Below, piece by piece: positions 43,268 to 51,676 of a stretch of 64,000 bases of DNA (positions within the stretch are counted from its first letter, which is position 1; the number at the start of each line of letters is the position of its first letter). Made by a program: the position numbers and the translations under genes. Under the pieces are notes generated by a model. That model was not told where the DNA came from. It did not search any database and saw only the letters and a list, made by a program, of their open reading frames with translations. Source of the DNA: Gammaproteobacteria bacterium (GTDB lineage: Bacteria > Pseudomonadota > Gammaproteobacteria > Steroidobacterales > Steroidobacteraceae); NCBI GenBank assembly GCA_025359205.1, contig JANYHD010000019.1, forward strand, positions 62,001-126,000. The letters run 5' to 3'.

Positions 43268-43277
43268 GCTGCGTGGG

Positions 43278-44471
43278 CTATTTCACTTCGCGCGTGAAGC
43301 GGGCCGCAACGCGCCGGTAGGCCTCGCGGAAGGGTAGCCCCTCTTTCATCACCAGCGCAAAGGCCTCGCCGGCGGCATGCACCGCTGGATCGATGACGAT
43401 GCTAGCGGGCTTGAACTGCAGCGCGTCGATGGCTGGCGCCACGATTTCCAGGCTTTGCGCGGCAAGGTCGATGCCGCGGAATAGTGGCCCCTTGAGCAGC
43501 TGCAGGTCGCGCTGGTAGCCGGAGGGCAGCTTCGCGCACAGCGCGAGCGCCTCGGTCAGGCAGGCCAGTGCGGTGGCGCCGCGGCCGCGCAGCAGCTCGA
43601 ACACGTCCGGATTGCGCTTCTGCGGCATGATCGAGGAGCCGGTGGTGAAGGCTTCAGGCAGCTCCACGAAGGCAAATTCGCGAGTGCCAAACAGCAGCAG
43701 GTCGGCCGCCATGCGTCCCAGGTCCTGCATCAGCAGCGTCACTTCGAACAACAGCTGCGCCTCGGCCTTGCCGCGCGAGAGCTGCACCGCGGTGACCGGC
43801 TCGTGCGTGGACGCGAACCCGAGGGCGCTGGTGGTCGCGGCGCGATCGAGCGGGAGCCCGGGAGTCCCGTAGCCGGCGGCCGAGCCCAGCGGATTGCGGT
43901 CGGCCCGGCGCAGCACAGCGCGCAGGCCCTCGGCGTCGTCGCGCAGTTCGGCCGCAAAGCCGCCCGCCCACAGCGCCACTGTGCTCGGCATGGCCTGTTG
44001 CATGTGCGTGTAGCCGGGCAGGGCGACCGCACCCTGGCGCAGACCCAGGCGGTCAAGCGCTGCCGCGGCGGCGTCTGCGCCGTCGGCCAGTTCGGCGAGC
44101 GCGTCCCGCATGTAAAGGCGCAGTGCGGTCAGCACCTGGTCATTGCGCGAGCGGCCGAGGTGAATACGCCCGCCGGCCGCGCCGATGCGCGCGGTCAGGC
44201 GCTTCTCGAGCGCGGTCTGGCCGTCCTCGTCCTCGAGCCCGATGCGCCATTCGCCGCGCCCATGCTCGGCGCCCAGGGCAGTCAGCCCGTCGCGGATCGC
44301 AGCAGTGTCGGTTGCGCTGAGCAGCCCCTGTGCCTGCAACATCTCGGCGTGAGCGATCGAGGCATGCACGTCGGCGGCCACCAGGCGTTCGTCGAGCGCA
44401 TGGTCCTCGCCCGCGGTGTAGCGCAGTACCCGCTCGTCGAGCGGCGCGCCCTTGTCCCATAGTCTGCTCAT
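43278..44471 (-). CDS. argH: Argininosuccinate lyase
   Basis: 397 aa; splits argininosuccinate to arginine and fumarate in the last step of arginine synthesis. Fumarase-superfamily signature GSSIMPQKRNPDVFELLRG, with HLGRSRNDQVLT and GYTHMQQAMPSTVALW. It is about 60 residues shorter than the E. coli enzyme, mainly at the C-terminus, as in some xanthomonad-type enzymes. The start ATG has AGGAG at 6 nt. It is separated from the main arg operon by murJ and has its own promoter region. Confidence 0.95.
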   Translation of the reverse strand: MSRLWDKGAPLDERVLRYTAGEDHALDERLVAADVHASIAHAEMLQAQGLLSATDTAAIRDGLTALGAEHGRGEWRIGLEDEDGQTALEKRLTARIGAAGGRIHLGRSRNDQVLTALRLYMRDALAELADGADAAAAALDRLGLRQGAVALPGYTHMQQAMPSTVALWAGGFAAELRDDAEGLRAVLRRADRNPLGSAAGYGTPGLPLDRAATTSALGFASTHEPVTAVQLSRGKAEAQLLFEVTLLMQDLGRMAADLLLFGTREFAFVELPEAFTTGSSIMPQKRNPDVFELLRGRGATALACLTEALALCAKLPSGYQRDLQLLKGPLFRGIDLAAQSLEIVAPAIDALQFKPASIVIDPAVHAAGEAFALVMKEGLPFREAYRRVAARFTREVK

Positions 44472-44601
44472 GCGGCTCCTGCCTCGCGAAGGCTGTTCCA
44501 TGATAGTCCGGGGATCCGGGCGGCGCTCGCGGTGCGGGCCCTTGCGGCGTGGCTACGGCAGCTGCACAATTGATTCATTAGTGGTTCAAAATGGCCTGTT
44601 G

Positions 44602-44630
44602 GAATTATATTAATTCAAAAACAGAGTAAA
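44602..44630 (-). promoter_or_regulatory. Candidate argH promoter with overlapping palindromic operator
   Basis: This is an AT-rich island in a GC-rich chromosome. On the minus strand, TTTACT (44625-44630), 15 bp, TATAAT (44604-44609) forms a promoter with a perfect -10. A 15-bp palindrome, GAATTATATTAATTC (44602-44616), covers the -10 box. Its arms resemble the TGAAT/ATTCA arms of ArgR boxes, so ArgR repression is plausible. Spacing of 15 bp is short and the 5' leader would be about 125 nt. Confidence 0.5.
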
Positions 44631-44645
44631 TAGCCTGGCTTGCGC

Positions 44646-46301
44646 TCAGGGCTTCCTATGCACCCGGCGTCGCAGTGCGTCCATCAATTCCTGCAGTTCC
44701 TCGATGCGCAGGACCGCGCCGCAACCCAGGAATGCAGCGATTCCTGCAGTGATCGTCAGCATCAGCAAGCCCAGCCTGGGAGCGAACGCGAGGCGCGACC
44801 AGCCATCCAGGAGCCAGTGCTGCGAGCTCCAGCACACCAGCGCCAGCACGGCGGAGGCCGCCGCCGCCTTGAGCAGCAGGGTGGACATGCGCCGGGTCTC
44901 GAGGCGCTTCAAGTGCCGGTGCATCAGCCAATAGAGCAGCAGGAAATTGCAGGTCGCCACACACCCGGTCGAGAAGGCGAGGCCGCGGTGGCCCCAGCCG
45001 AGCTGGCGGGTGAAGATCCAGTTGAGCAGCAGGTTCAGCGCCACGGCGAGGAAGCTGGTGTACATCGGCGTGCGGCGCTGGTCGAGCGCGTAGAAAGCGT
45101 TGACCAGCACCTTGAGCGCGGCATAGCCGGCCAGGCCGATCGCGTAGTAGCGCAGCGCGCCGGCCGCCTCGAAGGCTTGCCGGGCATCGAAGCGCCCGTG
45201 CTCGTACAGCACCGAGACAATCGGCTCGGCCAGCATCATCAGGCCCACGGTGCAGGGTATCGTCAGCAGGAAGGCGAGGCGCATGCCGCGCGAGAGTTCG
45301 CCACGGAAGGAGCCGAGATCGCCGCTCACCGCGAGGCGCGAGAGCAAGGGCAGTGTGACCGTTCCGAGCGCGACGCCGAACAGGCCCAGCGGCAGCTGCA
45401 TCAGGCGGAAGGCGATCGACAGCCAGAAGATCGGGCCGTCGCCCAGGCGCGAAGCGAAGATCGAATTGATCAGCACATTGAACTGCGTGGTGCTGGCGGC
45501 GATCACGGACGGCCCCATCAGACCCAGAACGGCCCTCACACCAGGATCGCGCCAGTTGAAATCAGGGCGGTAGCGGAAGCCCAGGCGGTGGAGCTGCGGC
45601 AGCTGCACGCCCAGCTGCAGCCCGCCGCCGATCAGCGTACCGATGGCCAGCCCGACCAGCGCCAGCGGCCCGAAATGCGGATCCAGCCAGAAGCCCAGCA
45701 CCACGCCGCCGACGATCGAGCCCACGTTGAAGAAACTCGAGGCCATCGCCGGCATGCCGAACACGTTCTTGGCATTGAGCATGCCCATGACGAGCGCGGC
45801 CAGCGACACCAGCAGGATGAACGGGAACATGATGCGCGTCAGCGTCACGGTCAGCGCGGCCTTGGCGGGCGGAAAACCCGGCGCCAGCGTGGCCACGATC
45901 TGCGGCGTGTAGATGATGCCCAGCACGCACAGCGCGCCGAGCACCACCGCAGCCATTGTCGCAACCTTGTTGGCCAACGCCCAGGCCGCCGCATCGTCGC
46001 GCCGCGCGGCGGTCTTGCTGAAGGTGGTGACGAAGGCGGTCGAGAGCGCGCCCTCGGCAAACAGGTCACGCAGCAGGTTCGGAATGCGGAACGCGGCGGT
46101 GAACGCGTCCATCGCGCCGCCGCCGCCGAACAGGGCAGCGCAGACCTGCTCGCGGATCAGGCCCAGCACGCGGCTGCACATCACGGCGAGACCAATGATG
46201 CCGGCGGCCCGCGTGTTGAGCCGCTCGGACGCAGGCTTTGCGCTGCTCGGATGCGGCCCCTGGCCGGCTGTCATGTGCGTGGCTGCATGGCGGAAGGCCA
46301 C
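44646..46301 (-). CDS. murJ: Lipid II flippase MurJ (MviN family)
   Basis: 551 aa, about 14 transmembrane helices, MOP superfamily. N-terminal signature SRVLGLIREQVCAALFGGGGAMDAFTAAFRIPNLLRDLFAEGA carries the conserved Arg and Asp residues. Further blocks are MFPFILLVSLAALVMGMLNA and YEHGRFDARQAFEAAGALRYYAIGLAGYA. It translocates lipid II for peptidoglycan synthesis. It starts about 25 nt after argB, so it may be read through from the arg operon. The GTG and an ATG nine codons later are both possible starts. Confidence 0.93.
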   Translation of the reverse strand: MAFRHAATHMTAGQGPHPSSAKPASERLNTRAAGIIGLAVMCSRVLGLIREQVCAALFGGGGAMDAFTAAFRIPNLLRDLFAEGALSTAFVTTFSKTAARRDDAAAWALANKVATMAAVVLGALCVLGIIYTPQIVATLAPGFPPAKAALTVTLTRIMFPFILLVSLAALVMGMLNAKNVFGMPAMASSFFNVGSIVGGVVLGFWLDPHFGPLALVGLAIGTLIGGGLQLGVQLPQLHRLGFRYRPDFNWRDPGVRAVLGLMGPSVIAASTTQFNVLINSIFASRLGDGPIFWLSIAFRLMQLPLGLFGVALGTVTLPLLSRLAVSGDLGSFRGELSRGMRLAFLLTIPCTVGLMMLAEPIVSVLYEHGRFDARQAFEAAGALRYYAIGLAGYAALKVLVNAFYALDQRRTPMYTSFLAVALNLLLNWIFTRQLGWGHRGLAFSTGCVATCNFLLLYWLMHRHLKRLETRRMSTLLLKAAAASAVLALVCWSSQHWLLDGWSRLAFAPRLGLLMLTITAGIAAFLGCGAVLRIEELQELMDALRRRVHRKP

Positions 46302-46306
46302 CGGGG

Positions 46307-46332
46307 CCTGTGCGTGTGTACAGACCCTAGTC
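46307..46332 (+). repeat. Dispersed gene-end motif, copy 5
   Basis: CCTGTGCGTGTGTACAGACCCTAGTC. The CTA supplies the argB stop; the motif lies just ahead of murJ. Confidence 0.45.
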
Positions 46333-47280
46333 TACAGCCTCGCCGGGGGCGGATTGCTGCTCGGCGCTGCTCAGCGCCTTGACGTCAGCCACGATCAGCG
46401 TGCCGGTGCCTTCATTGGTGAACACCTCGGCGAGGATCGCATCCGGCGAGCGGTAGCCGATGACATGCACGCGGCGCACGCCGCCGCTGATCGCATCTTC
46501 GATGGCCATGGCCTTGGGCAGCATGCCGTCGTTGATCTTGCCCGCTGCACGGAGCCGACGCAGGCCCGCCAGGTCGGTGTAGGAAATCACCGAGCCGGGA
46601 TCGTTGATGTCTTCGAGTATCCCAGGCGCGCCGGTGCACAACATCAGCTTCTCAGCCTGCAGCGCGGCACCGATGGCGGCGGCCACCGTGTCGGCATTGA
46701 TGTTGAGCAGCTGGCCGCGTGCATCGGCCGACAGCGGGCTGATGACCGGCATCAAGCCGTTGTCCAGGTGCTTGCGGATCACGCTGGTATCGATGCGATC
46801 GATATCGCCGACAAAACCGAAGTCGACGGTCTCCGCGTCGGTCGGATTCAGCTTCACCGGTGGACGGCGATGCGCCTGCACCAGCGCCGCGTCCACGCCC
46901 GAGAGCCCGACCGCCGCGATCTCGAGATCGCGGCAGATCGCGAGGATCCGCGTATTGATCAGGCCGTTGAGCACCATCGAGGTGGCGTCGATCGCCTTTT
47001 CGTCGGTGATGCGTCGTCCCTGCACCATGCGGGTCGGCACGCCCATCGCCTCGGTAACCTCAGTGAGCTGCGGGCCGCCACCGTGCACCATCACGACGCG
47101 CACGCCGAGGTAGTGCAGGATCGCGATCTGCTCGATCAGCGCGCGCGTCATGTCCGCGTCGCCGAATACGGCGCCACCCGCCTTGACGACGAAGATCTTG
47201 CCTTTGTACATGCGGATGTAGGGCGCGGCCGCGCGCAGCGCGCGGATCGTGGCGACCTGGTCGGTGCGGTGCAGTTTCAT
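46327..47280 (-). CDS. argB: N-acetylglutamate kinase
   Basis: 317 aa amino acid kinase. The glycine loops are VVKAGGAVFGD and VMVHGGGPQLTE. The substrate region has GINADTVAAAIG-type LLNINADTVAAAIGAAL, and the C-terminus has KINDGMLPKAMAIEDAISGG. The sequence is closest in style to the kinase half of the xanthomonad bifunctional synthase-kinase, but there is no acetyltransferase domain attached, so it can only phosphorylate. The ATG gives MKLHRTDQVATIRALR. The TAG stop lies in a copy of the dispersed motif. It is the sixth arg gene after the argR promoter. Confidence 0.93.
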   Translation of the reverse strand: MKLHRTDQVATIRALRAAAPYIRMYKGKIFVVKAGGAVFGDADMTRALIEQIAILHYLGVRVVMVHGGGPQLTEVTEAMGVPTRMVQGRRITDEKAIDATSMVLNGLINTRILAICRDLEIAAVGLSGVDAALVQAHRRPPVKLNPTDAETVDFGFVGDIDRIDTSVIRKHLDNGLMPVISPLSADARGQLLNINADTVAAAIGAALQAEKLMLCTGAPGILEDINDPGSVISYTDLAGLRRLRAAGKINDGMLPKAMAIEDAISGGVRRVHVIGYRSPDAILAEVFTNEGTGTLIVADVKALSSAEQQSAPGEAVD

Positions 47281-47320
47281 CGGTGGACTGGGCTCCTTGG
47301 GGGGTGTGGCAAACCGGGAT

Positions 47321-48325
47321 TCAGGGCTTGAGCATGCGATAGAGCACGGCCATCTGCGCCGGCATGCGGTTGTAGGCCTGGCGCAGCACGATACTGCGCG
47401 GGCCGTCGAGCACTTCATCGGCGATGGCGCTGTTGCGCCGCACGGGCAGGCAGTGCATCACGCGACAGTCGTCCGCGCTGCCCGCAAGCCAGTCGTTGCG
47501 CAGGCACCAGTGCTTGAGCGATCGGCGCTGCGCCTGATCGGCGGCCTCGTCGCCGTAGTGGCGGGTGCTGCCCCATTCTTTTGCGTACACCACATGCGCG
47601 CCCTCGAGCGCCGCGGCGCGATCGGCCGTTTCCGTGAGGCTCCCGCCGCTGGCCGCCGCAGCGCGGCGCGCCTTGTCCATGATCGCGGCAGGCAGGGCGT
47701 AGCCTTCGGGGCGCAGCACGACCACATCCATGCCGCGCATCGCGGCCATGTGCACGGTGGCCGCCGGCACCGCCAGCGGCAGGGCCTTCGGGTGCGAGAC
47801 CCAGCTCAGCACGAACTTGCGACGGCCGCTGCCCGGCAGTTCATCGAGCGTCTTCCAGTCGGCGAGCGCCTGGCAAGGATGATTGATGGCGGACTCGAGG
47901 TTGATGAGCGGACGCTCGACGAGCGCCGCCATGGCGTTGAAACGGCGGTCGGCGATATCGACCTCCAGATCCTCGCCGGCGGCGAAGGCGCGGATGCCGA
48001 GCGCGTCACAGTAGGAAGCGAGCACGGGCAGGCCTTCGCGGATGTGCTCGGCGGCCGCGCCGGTCATCACGGCGCCGTCGCGCGTCTCGAACTGCCAGGT
48101 GCTCTGCCCAGGCGTGATCACGAAGGAATCACCGCCGAGCCGCGCCATGCCGGCCTGGAACGAGGCCAGCGTGCGGAGCGAGGGATTCATGAACAGGAGC
48201 CCTAGCACCTTGCCGGCCAGCGCCTGCGGTTCGGGCCGGGATTCCAGCCGGCGCGCGAGCGCGAGCAGTTCCTGCACCTGCTCGAGCGTCAGTTCCGCGA
48301 GGTCCGTGAAGCGTTGCATGGACAT
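47321..48325 (-). CDS. argF': N-acetylornithine (or N-succinylornithine) carbamoyltransferase
   Basis: 334 aa transcarbamylase of the acyl-ornithine branch. The carbamoyl-phosphate loop is FMNPSLRTLASFQAG rather than the STRTR of ornithine transcarbamylase. The STWQFETRDGAVMTGAAAEHI segment matches the substrate loop of acetyl- and succinyl-ornithine enzymes. HPCQALADWKTL and HCLPVRRNSAIADEVLDG complete the active site, the latter in the acyl-enzyme form HCLPxRRN. The family evidence implies that acetyl- or succinyl-citrulline is made and must be deacylated later. Acetyl versus succinyl specificity cannot be settled here. Confidence 0.85.
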   Translation of the reverse strand: MSMQRFTDLAELTLEQVQELLALARRLESRPEPQALAGKVLGLLFMNPSLRTLASFQAGMARLGGDSFVITPGQSTWQFETRDGAVMTGAAAEHIREGLPVLASYCDALGIRAFAAGEDLEVDIADRRFNAMAALVERPLINLESAINHPCQALADWKTLDELPGSGRRKFVLSWVSHPKALPLAVPAATVHMAAMRGMDVVVLRPEGYALPAAIMDKARRAAAASGGSLTETADRAAALEGAHVVYAKEWGSTRHYGDEAADQAQRRSLKHWCLRNDWLAGSADDCRVMHCLPVRRNSAIADEVLDGPRSIVLRQAYNRMPAQMAVLYRMLKP

Positions 48326-48337
48326 GCACAGCGCCGC

Positions 48338-49531
48338 TCAGGCGCCGATCTCCAGCAGCGCCGCGCGCAGCTGCTCGACGTGCGCAGGCTCCAGGATATA
48401 GGGCGGCAGCAGTCGCAGCACCGCCGGGTCGGCGCTGGTGCCGGCCAGGATGTCGCGCTTGAGCAAGGCGGCGTGCACTTCCTTCGCCGGCCGGCTGCAG
48501 ATCAGCCCGGCCAGCAGGCCCGCGCCCTGGTGGCCGCGCACCGGACCCACGATGCAGCGCTCGCGGATCAGCTCGCCGATATGGCGCACGTTGGCGAGCA
48601 GGTGTTCGGATTCGATCGCCTCGATGACCGCCTCGATCGCCGCGCAGGCCATCGGACCGCCACCGAAAGTGGTACCCAGCGCGTCGAGCTTCACGGCGGC
48701 GGCGACGCGCGGGCTCATCAGCAGCGCGGCGCAGGGAAAACCATTGCCGAGTGCCTTGGCAGTCGTGATCATGTCGGGCATCACGCCATAGAGGTTGGCG
48801 GCGAAGGCCGCGCCGCTGCGGCCCATGCCGCATTGCACTTCGTCAAAGATGAGCACAGTGCCGGTCGCATCGCAGCGCCGCCGCAGCGCGTGCAGGTAGT
48901 CGGCACCCAGATCGAAGGCGCCGCCCACGCCCTGCACCGGCTCCACGATCACGGCGGCGGTCCGCGCGGTGATGTGCTCGAGCGATGGGAGATCGCGGCG
49001 CGGGAGGAAGCGCACCTCGAAGGCCGCGCGTGGAAAGCCGTACCACTTGGACGCGGCGCCCCAGGTGATGGCGCCGGCTGCGGCCGTCCGACCATGAAAT
49101 GCATGCTCAAGCGCCACGACTTCGCTGCGGCCAGTGAGCGTGAAGGCCATCTTCAGCGCATTCTCATTAGCCTCGGCGCCCGAATTGACCAGGAAGACCT
49201 GGGTGAAGTGACCGCCGGCGAAGCGCAGCAGGCTAGCGCCCGCGCGCGTGCGCACCGCGAGTGGCACGGCGTTGCTCTGGAAGTTGAGCGTGGCCGCCTG
49301 CTGCTGCAGCGCGCGCGTCCAGCCCGGATGCGCGTAGCCCAGCGCCGCCACCGCATGACCGCCGTAAAGGTCAAGCACGCGGCGATTGTCGCTGGTGTGC
49401 AGCCATACGCCGCTCGCCGAGCTCACCGCGAGCGGATACTGCGCGAACACGGGCGCCAGCGGATCGGCGGCCGCGGTGAGCGCGGCCGCAGTGGCCGGGT
49501 GCGTGTGGGGCGTTGCAATGGCCGCGCTCAC
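48338..49531 (-). CDS. argD: Acetylornithine aminotransferase
   Basis: 397 aa class III PLP aminotransferase. NSGAEANENALKMAF and HAFHGRTAAAGAITW line the cofactor site. The IFDEVQCGMGRSG motif is followed by the PLP-binding Lys in TTAKALGNGFPCAALL. It transfers an amino group from glutamate to acyl-glutamate semialdehyde. I start at the GTG just after the argC stop (2-nt gap); the frame is open further upstream without support. argC precedes and the transcarbamylase follows. Confidence 0.9.
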   Translation of the reverse strand: MSAAIATPHTHPATAAALTAAADPLAPVFAQYPLAVSSASGVWLHTSDNRRVLDLYGGHAVAALGYAHPGWTRALQQQAATLNFQSNAVPLAVRTRAGASLLRFAGGHFTQVFLVNSGAEANENALKMAFTLTGRSEVVALEHAFHGRTAAAGAITWGAASKWYGFPRAAFEVRFLPRRDLPSLEHITARTAAVIVEPVQGVGGAFDLGADYLHALRRRCDATGTVLIFDEVQCGMGRSGAAFAANLYGVMPDMITTAKALGNGFPCAALLMSPRVAAAVKLDALGTTFGGGPMACAAIEAVIEAIESEHLLANVRHIGELIRERCIVGPVRGHQGAGLLAGLICSRPAKEVHAALLKRDILAGTSADPAVLRLLPPYILEPAHVEQLRAALLEIGA

Positions 49532-49533
49532 GC

Positions 49534-50592
49534 CTACGTCCAGCCCGGGGCTGCAGCCGTGAGTCCCATGGTTTCCGGAAACCCCTGCAGGCGGTTCATC
49601 CACTGCAATGCGCCCCCGGCCGCGCCCTTGTTGAGATTGTCGGCGACGCTCATCACGGCAAGTGTTTGGCCATCGCTGACAGCGCTGAGGCGGGCGTAGC
49701 AACTCGCGACGATCTCCTTGAGCCGCGGCGGCGAGTCGCCGACCTGCACGAGCGGCGAATGCGCGTAGAAATCGGTCAGGCGCGCGAGCAGCGTCGCGGT
49801 GTCGAGCGGGCGGCGCAGCACGGCCTGCACGGTGGCGTGGATGCCGCGCGCATACGGGCCCGAGTGCGGCACGAACGCGAAATGAGCAGCCACGCCGCTC
49901 GCGGCCAGTGCGCAGGCGGCGATCTCGGCGGTGTGGCGATGCGTGAGCGCGTTGTAGGCGTATAGGTCGCCGTGACGCAGCGGGTGGTGCGTGCCCTCAA
50001 CGGGTTTGCGGCCCGAGCCGGTGCTGCCCGTGGTGGCGGCGACGAACAATTGCGGCTCGACCAGGTCGAGCGCCAGCAGCGGCACCGCGGCCAGCAGAAT
50101 GGTGGTGGCGAAGCAGCCGGGATGGGCCACGTGCGGCGTCGTGAGCTCGCGCAGGTGTTCGGGCACCGCGCAGGTGAATTGCCCGATGCGTGCGGGCGCG
50201 CCGTGGGGATGCCCGTAGACCGCCTCATAGGCCGGCGCAGTCGCGTAGCGGAAGTCCGCCGAGATATCGACCACGCGCGGCGCGTTGCCGGCTTTCTCGG
50301 CCGTGGTGAGCAGCGCATCGATGAGTCTTGCGGACACGCCGTGCGGAGCGGCGGCGAGGATCGCCGGTGCACGCTCCTGCCGCAGCAGCGCTTCGATCTG
50401 CGCCTGCGACTTGAACTGCTCGTCGGGGTACAGCGGCGCCAGGTGCGGAAAGGCCCTGGCCACGAGTTCGCCAGGGCTGCCGTCGGACATGATGCCCTCC
50501 AGCTGCAGCTGCGGGTGCGCGGCAATCAGTCGCAGCAGCTCGCCGGCCACGTAGCCGGTGCCGCCGAGCACGATCGTGGGTACGCGGCTCAC
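49534..50592 (-). CDS. argC: N-acetyl-gamma-glutamyl-phosphate reductase
   Basis: 352 aa NADPH-dependent reductase. The Rossmann motif is VLGGTGYVAGELLRLIAAHP, the catalytic Cys is in VAHPGCFATTILLA and the conserved His lies in THHPLRHGDLYAYN. SGSTGSGRK-type ATTGSTGSGRKP is diagnostic. It uses a GTG start, 4 nt after the DUF1611 gene. Confidence 0.93.
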   Translation of the reverse strand: MSRVPTIVLGGTGYVAGELLRLIAAHPQLQLEGIMSDGSPGELVARAFPHLAPLYPDEQFKSQAQIEALLRQERAPAILAAAPHGVSARLIDALLTTAEKAGNAPRVVDISADFRYATAPAYEAVYGHPHGAPARIGQFTCAVPEHLRELTTPHVAHPGCFATTILLAAVPLLALDLVEPQLFVAATTGSTGSGRKPVEGTHHPLRHGDLYAYNALTHRHTAEIAACALAASGVAAHFAFVPHSGPYARGIHATVQAVLRRPLDTATLLARLTDFYAHSPLVQVGDSPPRLKEIVASCYARLSAVSDGQTLAVMSVADNLNKGAAGGALQWMNRLQGFPETMGLTAAAPGWT

Positions 50593-50596
50593 GTGC

Positions 50597-51676
50597 TCAC
50601 TCGGCTACGCGGGCCACGGCTGCGCGCGCACCCAGGCCCACGGCCTCGATCACCGCATCGCCGAGCGCAGCCGGATTGCTGATGGCGTTGCAGGCGGGCA
50701 CCTTCAGCTGCTGCTCGATGATGTCGACGCCGACCTGGTTGTCGGTGGACGGGCCCGTGACCATGCAGGGTTCAACCTTGAAACGATCACGCAGCAGCTG
50801 CACGCCGCCCCAGGCTGCGACCGGATCGTTGGCCGAGAGCACGAGGCCGGTGATGGCGCGGCGGATGTCCTCGCAGTTGAGGATCGCATCGACGCCGTAG
50901 GTGCCGAGCAGTCCGTCGCCGAGCTCGAACACGATGACGTCGGGCTTGCCGGCCGCCAGCTCGGTGAGCATGGTGCGCGTGAGCGCGGGCCCCGTACGCT
51001 GCGAGGTGGTGACCACGCCGAGGTCGGTAAAGAGCATCGATTTGCGCGCGCCGGCATCCTCGAAGGCCATGATGTCGCGGCGGAGCGAGACGCCGGTCGC
51101 CTTGAACGCGTCGACCACCAGGCCGCGGTGGCGCATGCGCGAGATGATCGCCGCCGCGGCCGCGGTCTTGCCCGCCTCCATGCAGGTGCCGGCCAGCGCC
51201 ACCACGGGCACGCCGCGCGCGTCGAGTACGGTCTCATAGTTCAGCCGCCGGAAGCCGACGCGCGCCGGTACGCCGATGCGCTCGCCCAGGTACGGGAACT
51301 GCAGCACCACGCCCAGCACGCGGCAATCGAAGGGCTTGCCCTTGTCGGGCGTAGCCGAGTCGCACACACCCATGACGCCGCCGATGTTCAGCATCTGGAT
51401 GACATCGCCGGGCTTGAGCGATTCGGGCACGTGGCCCGAGTAACCGAACAGCGCCTTGCGCGGCCCAAGCGCGCCGACCACCACGTCGCCGCGTGCGACC
51501 TTGGCCATGCGGCCGCTGGTGAGCTCGAGCGGGTTGTAGGTGGACTTGTTGTTGAGGATCTCGGCGACGATCACCACGCCTTCCTCGGCGGGGATCTCGT
51601 CCGCGATGCGCAGCTCGTAGCCGAGCGCGCAGGCCTGCGTGATGGAGGCGATCTTGTCGACGACCACGGTCTTCAC
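50597..51676 (-). CDS. DUF1611 (DgcN-like) protein, candidate N-acyltransferase of arginine synthesis
   Basis: 359 aa. The N-terminal domain (to about residue 150) contains AEILNNKSTYNPLELTSGRMAKVA. The C-terminal P-loop-like domain begins with VVALAGTCMEAGKTAAAAAII (Walker A-type GTxxxxGKT), followed by FKATGVSLRRDIMAFEDAGA and VIVFELGDGLLGTYGVDAIL. This is the DUF1611 layout. A member of this family, DgcN, is known as a D-glutamate N-acetyltransferase. Here the gene lies inside the arginine operon, overlapping argG and 4 nt from argC, where an N-acetylglutamate synthase would be expected. Assignment to glutamate N-acylation is my inference. Confidence 0.75.
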   Translation of the reverse strand: MKTVVVDKIASITQACALGYELRIADEIPAEEGVVIVAEILNNKSTYNPLELTSGRMAKVARGDVVVGALGPRKALFGYSGHVPESLKPGDVIQMLNIGGVMGVCDSATPDKGKPFDCRVLGVVLQFPYLGERIGVPARVGFRRLNYETVLDARGVPVVALAGTCMEAGKTAAAAAIISRMRHRGLVVDAFKATGVSLRRDIMAFEDAGARKSMLFTDLGVVTTSQRTGPALTRTMLTELAAGKPDVIVFELGDGLLGTYGVDAILNCEDIRRAITGLVLSANDPVAAWGGVQLLRDRFKVEPCMVTGPSTDNQVGVDIIEQQLKVPACNAISNPAALGDAVIEAVGLGARAAVARVAE

